From contig DQVD01000300.1 of assembly GCA_015661935.1 (NCBI GenBank), positions 1-6,531 of the forward strand: DNA of 6,531 bases. The letters run 5' to 3'. Shown here in pieces: positions 5,479-6,531 of this stretch. This stretch comes from Desulfocapsa sulfexigens (lineage in GTDB: Bacteria; Desulfobacterota; Desulfobulbia; Desulfobulbales; Desulfocapsaceae). The notes under the pieces are model-generated. The model saw only the letters and a program-made list of their open reading frames with translations, was not told the origin of the DNA and did not search any database. The position numbers and the translations under genes were made by a program. Position 1 is the first letter of the stretch; each line of letters opens with the position of its first letter.

Positions 5479-6447
5479 ATGACCCCCCGACAAAAAAAGG
5501 CCACCATTGATTATGAGCCACAAGGAAGTACAGCAACAATCCGAAAACTTGTTCACAAGTTAGATAAGGAATTCAAATCTCAGGCGCCTGATGAAAAAAG
5601 CAAGAAGATCTTATCCGTTCTTGAGGACAAACATAAAGAAGAGATTGTAAAAGCTGCCCTTCTTAAATATTACAATTCTGAAGAACTGAAACCTTATCAG
5701 GCAGAGCTAATCAAGATGCAAAGCCATCTTGAGCGAACCGGGAAAAAAATGATCATCCTTTTCGATGGACGTGATGCCTCTGGAAAAGGCGGTACTATTC
5801 GCCGGGTCAGCCGCTACATGAACGAAAAAAGATATCGGGTTGAGGCGCTTGGGAAGCCAACTGAAACTCAGAAAACTGAGCTCCACATGAAACGTTATAT
5901 TGAACGATTTCCTCATGCAGGTGAGATCGTTATGTTTGACAGGAGCTGGTACAACCGTGCCATGGTAGAACCTGTTATGGGTTTTTGTACTCATGAGCAA
6001 TACAGACGTTTCCTGAAAAAAGTCACTTCATATGAAGAAAACTTCATCCTTGATGCTGGTCGAACCATCCTCCTGAAACTCTACTTTTCTGTCACCAAAG
6101 AAGAACAGGCCAGGCGTTTTGAAAGACGAAAAAATGATCCTTTACGCCAATGGAAATTAAGTGAAGTTGACCTTCAAGCTCAGGAACTCTGGGACGAATT
6201 CACCGAAAAGAAAAAAATCCTTCTCCAAAAGACCCATACCACAGCCTCTAAATGGTGGATAATCCGGTCAGATGATAAACATAAGGCACGACGCGAAACC
6301 ATGAAGCTTATCCTTAATTCAGTCAAATACCGTGGACGCAGCAGGAGCCTTAATTTTAATATCGACCCGGAAACTGTTATTTCGGGTAGTCGCGAATTGA
6401 AAATAATGAGAAAACAAAAAAAGCAGTTTGGGGCTCCACTGAGCTAA
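5479..6447 (+). CDS. ppk2: Polyphosphate kinase 2 (class I-like PPK2)
   Basis: PPK2 transfers phosphate between polyphosphate and nucleoside phosphates, mostly making ATP or GTP from ADP or GDP at the expense of polyphosphate. The 322-residue product has the one-domain P-loop core: Walker A FDGRDASGKGG (95-105, Lys103), Walker B FDRSWYNRA (153-161) with VEPVMGF after it, and the lid RRKNDPLRQWKLS (216-228). The order and spacing fit class I, which prefers diphosphates; the class is inferred from pattern only. The block usually reading QWYFQRY is TELHMKRY (133-140) here. A charged N-terminal region of about 85 residues precedes the core, and a basic C-terminal tail follows it. The ATG at 5479 has AAGG 11 bases upstream. 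An in-frame TTG at 5431 would add 16 residues but overlaps a possible promoter and lacks a ribosome site. The protein is probably cytoplasmic and may be induced with its neighbours under phosphate or energy stress (inference). Confidence 0.95.
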   Translation: MTPRQKKATIDYEPQGSTATIRKLVHKLDKEFKSQAPDEKSKKILSVLEDKHKEEIVKAALLKYYNSEELKPYQAELIKMQSHLERTGKKMIILFDGRDASGKGGTIRRVSRYMNEKRYRVEALGKPTETQKTELHMKRYIERFPHAGEIVMFDRSWYNRAMVEPVMGFCTHEQYRRFLKKVTSYEENFILDAGRTILLKLYFSVTKEEQARRFERRKNDPLRQWKLSEVDLQAQELWDEFTEKKKILLQKTHTTASKWWIIRSDDKHKARRETMKLILNSVKYRGRSRSLNFNIDPETVISGSRELKIMRKQKKQFGAPLS

Positions 6448-6530
6448 GGAACGGGGGACGAAATAACTTCCCCATTTACATCGCTGCACATCTCGGCTTC
6501 AGGCCATTTTGGCTCAATCTGAATCCTAAA
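6444..6530 (-). CDS. Possible C-terminal end of a convergent gene cut by the window edge
   Basis: On the minus strand one frame is open from the window edge for 28 codons to a TAG at 6444-6446. It encodes FRIQIEPKWPEAEMC (first 15 residues), then SDVNGEVISSPVP. The composition is protein-like, and the stop overlaps the ppk2 TAA by a few bases, a common tail-to-tail arrangement. The length alone is not significant, since about 28 open codons arise easily by chance. No family is recognisable from this fragment. If real, the gene continues past the right edge. Confidence 0.42.
   Translation of the reverse strand, partial: FRIQIEPKWPEAEMCSDVNGEVISSPVP
6454..6473. repeat. GGGGA/TCCCC hairpin just after ppk2
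   Basis: Five perfect base pairs (GGGGA 6454-6458, TCCCC 6469-6473) enclose a 10-base loop, CGAAATAACT. It begins 7 bases after the ppk2 stop. There is no T-run, so it is not a classic intrinsic terminator. It resembles the G-rich hairpins of REP-type elements, but only one copy is visible. The same bases would encode residues of the possible convergent gene, so at most one of these readings may matter. Confidence 0.35.
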
Positions 6531-6531
6531 A

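Noticed and set aside
1..6531. Search for CRISPR repeats, tRNA genes, transposases, integrases, phage or toxin-antitoxin genes
   Set aside because: No regularly spaced repeats, cloverleaf sequence or mobile-element protein motifs were seen. The orphan ParA alone is not evidence of a plasmid.

Overview
The window is AT-rich, chromosomal-type DNA (G+C a little over 40% by eye) from a Gram-negative-like bacterium. The four-cysteine small protein, the form of ArgJ and the class I PPK2 suggest a Desulfobacterota (former Deltaproteobacteria) relative, perhaps of the Desulfobulbales. That placement is inference from remembered family patterns, not from a marker gene. No rRNA, tRNA, CRISPR array, transposase or phage gene was seen.

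Left arm (about 30-3794), all on the minus strand. In transcription order: argJ (arginine biosynthesis, start 3794); a possible 39-residue ORF overlapping the argJ stop; an orphan ParA-type ATPase; a 12-TM major facilitator transporter; a doubtful 61-residue ORF; and a small conserved-looking protein with four cysteines. The last two abut exactly (TAA directly followed by ATG). Gaps are short (about 20-110 bp), so partial co-transcription is possible, but the gap before the transporter holds a short perfect hairpin and may contain its own control signals.

Divergent control region (3795-3963). It carries the argJ ribosome binding site on the minus strand. On the plus strand it has a good sigma-70-type promoter (TTTACA, 17 bp, TATATT) for the right arm.

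Right arm (3964-6447), all on the plus strand. A cardiolipin synthase-like gene comes first; it keeps the N-terminal membrane segments and the second HKD domain but lacks the whole first HKD domain. A YfcE-like metallophosphoesterase follows after 8 bp, then a class I polyphosphate kinase 2. The three share a loose phosphate and membrane-phospholipid theme. At the right edge, a minus-strand frame may be the C-terminus of a convergent gene whose stop overlaps that of ppk2; the same DNA contains a GGGGA/TCCCC hairpin.

Most of the window is ordinary housekeeping DNA. The points that most deserve follow-up are the internally deleted cardiolipin synthase, the orphan ParA with a possible tiny upstream partner, and the abutting small-gene pair at the left. 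I see no clear evidence of a large undescribed system.
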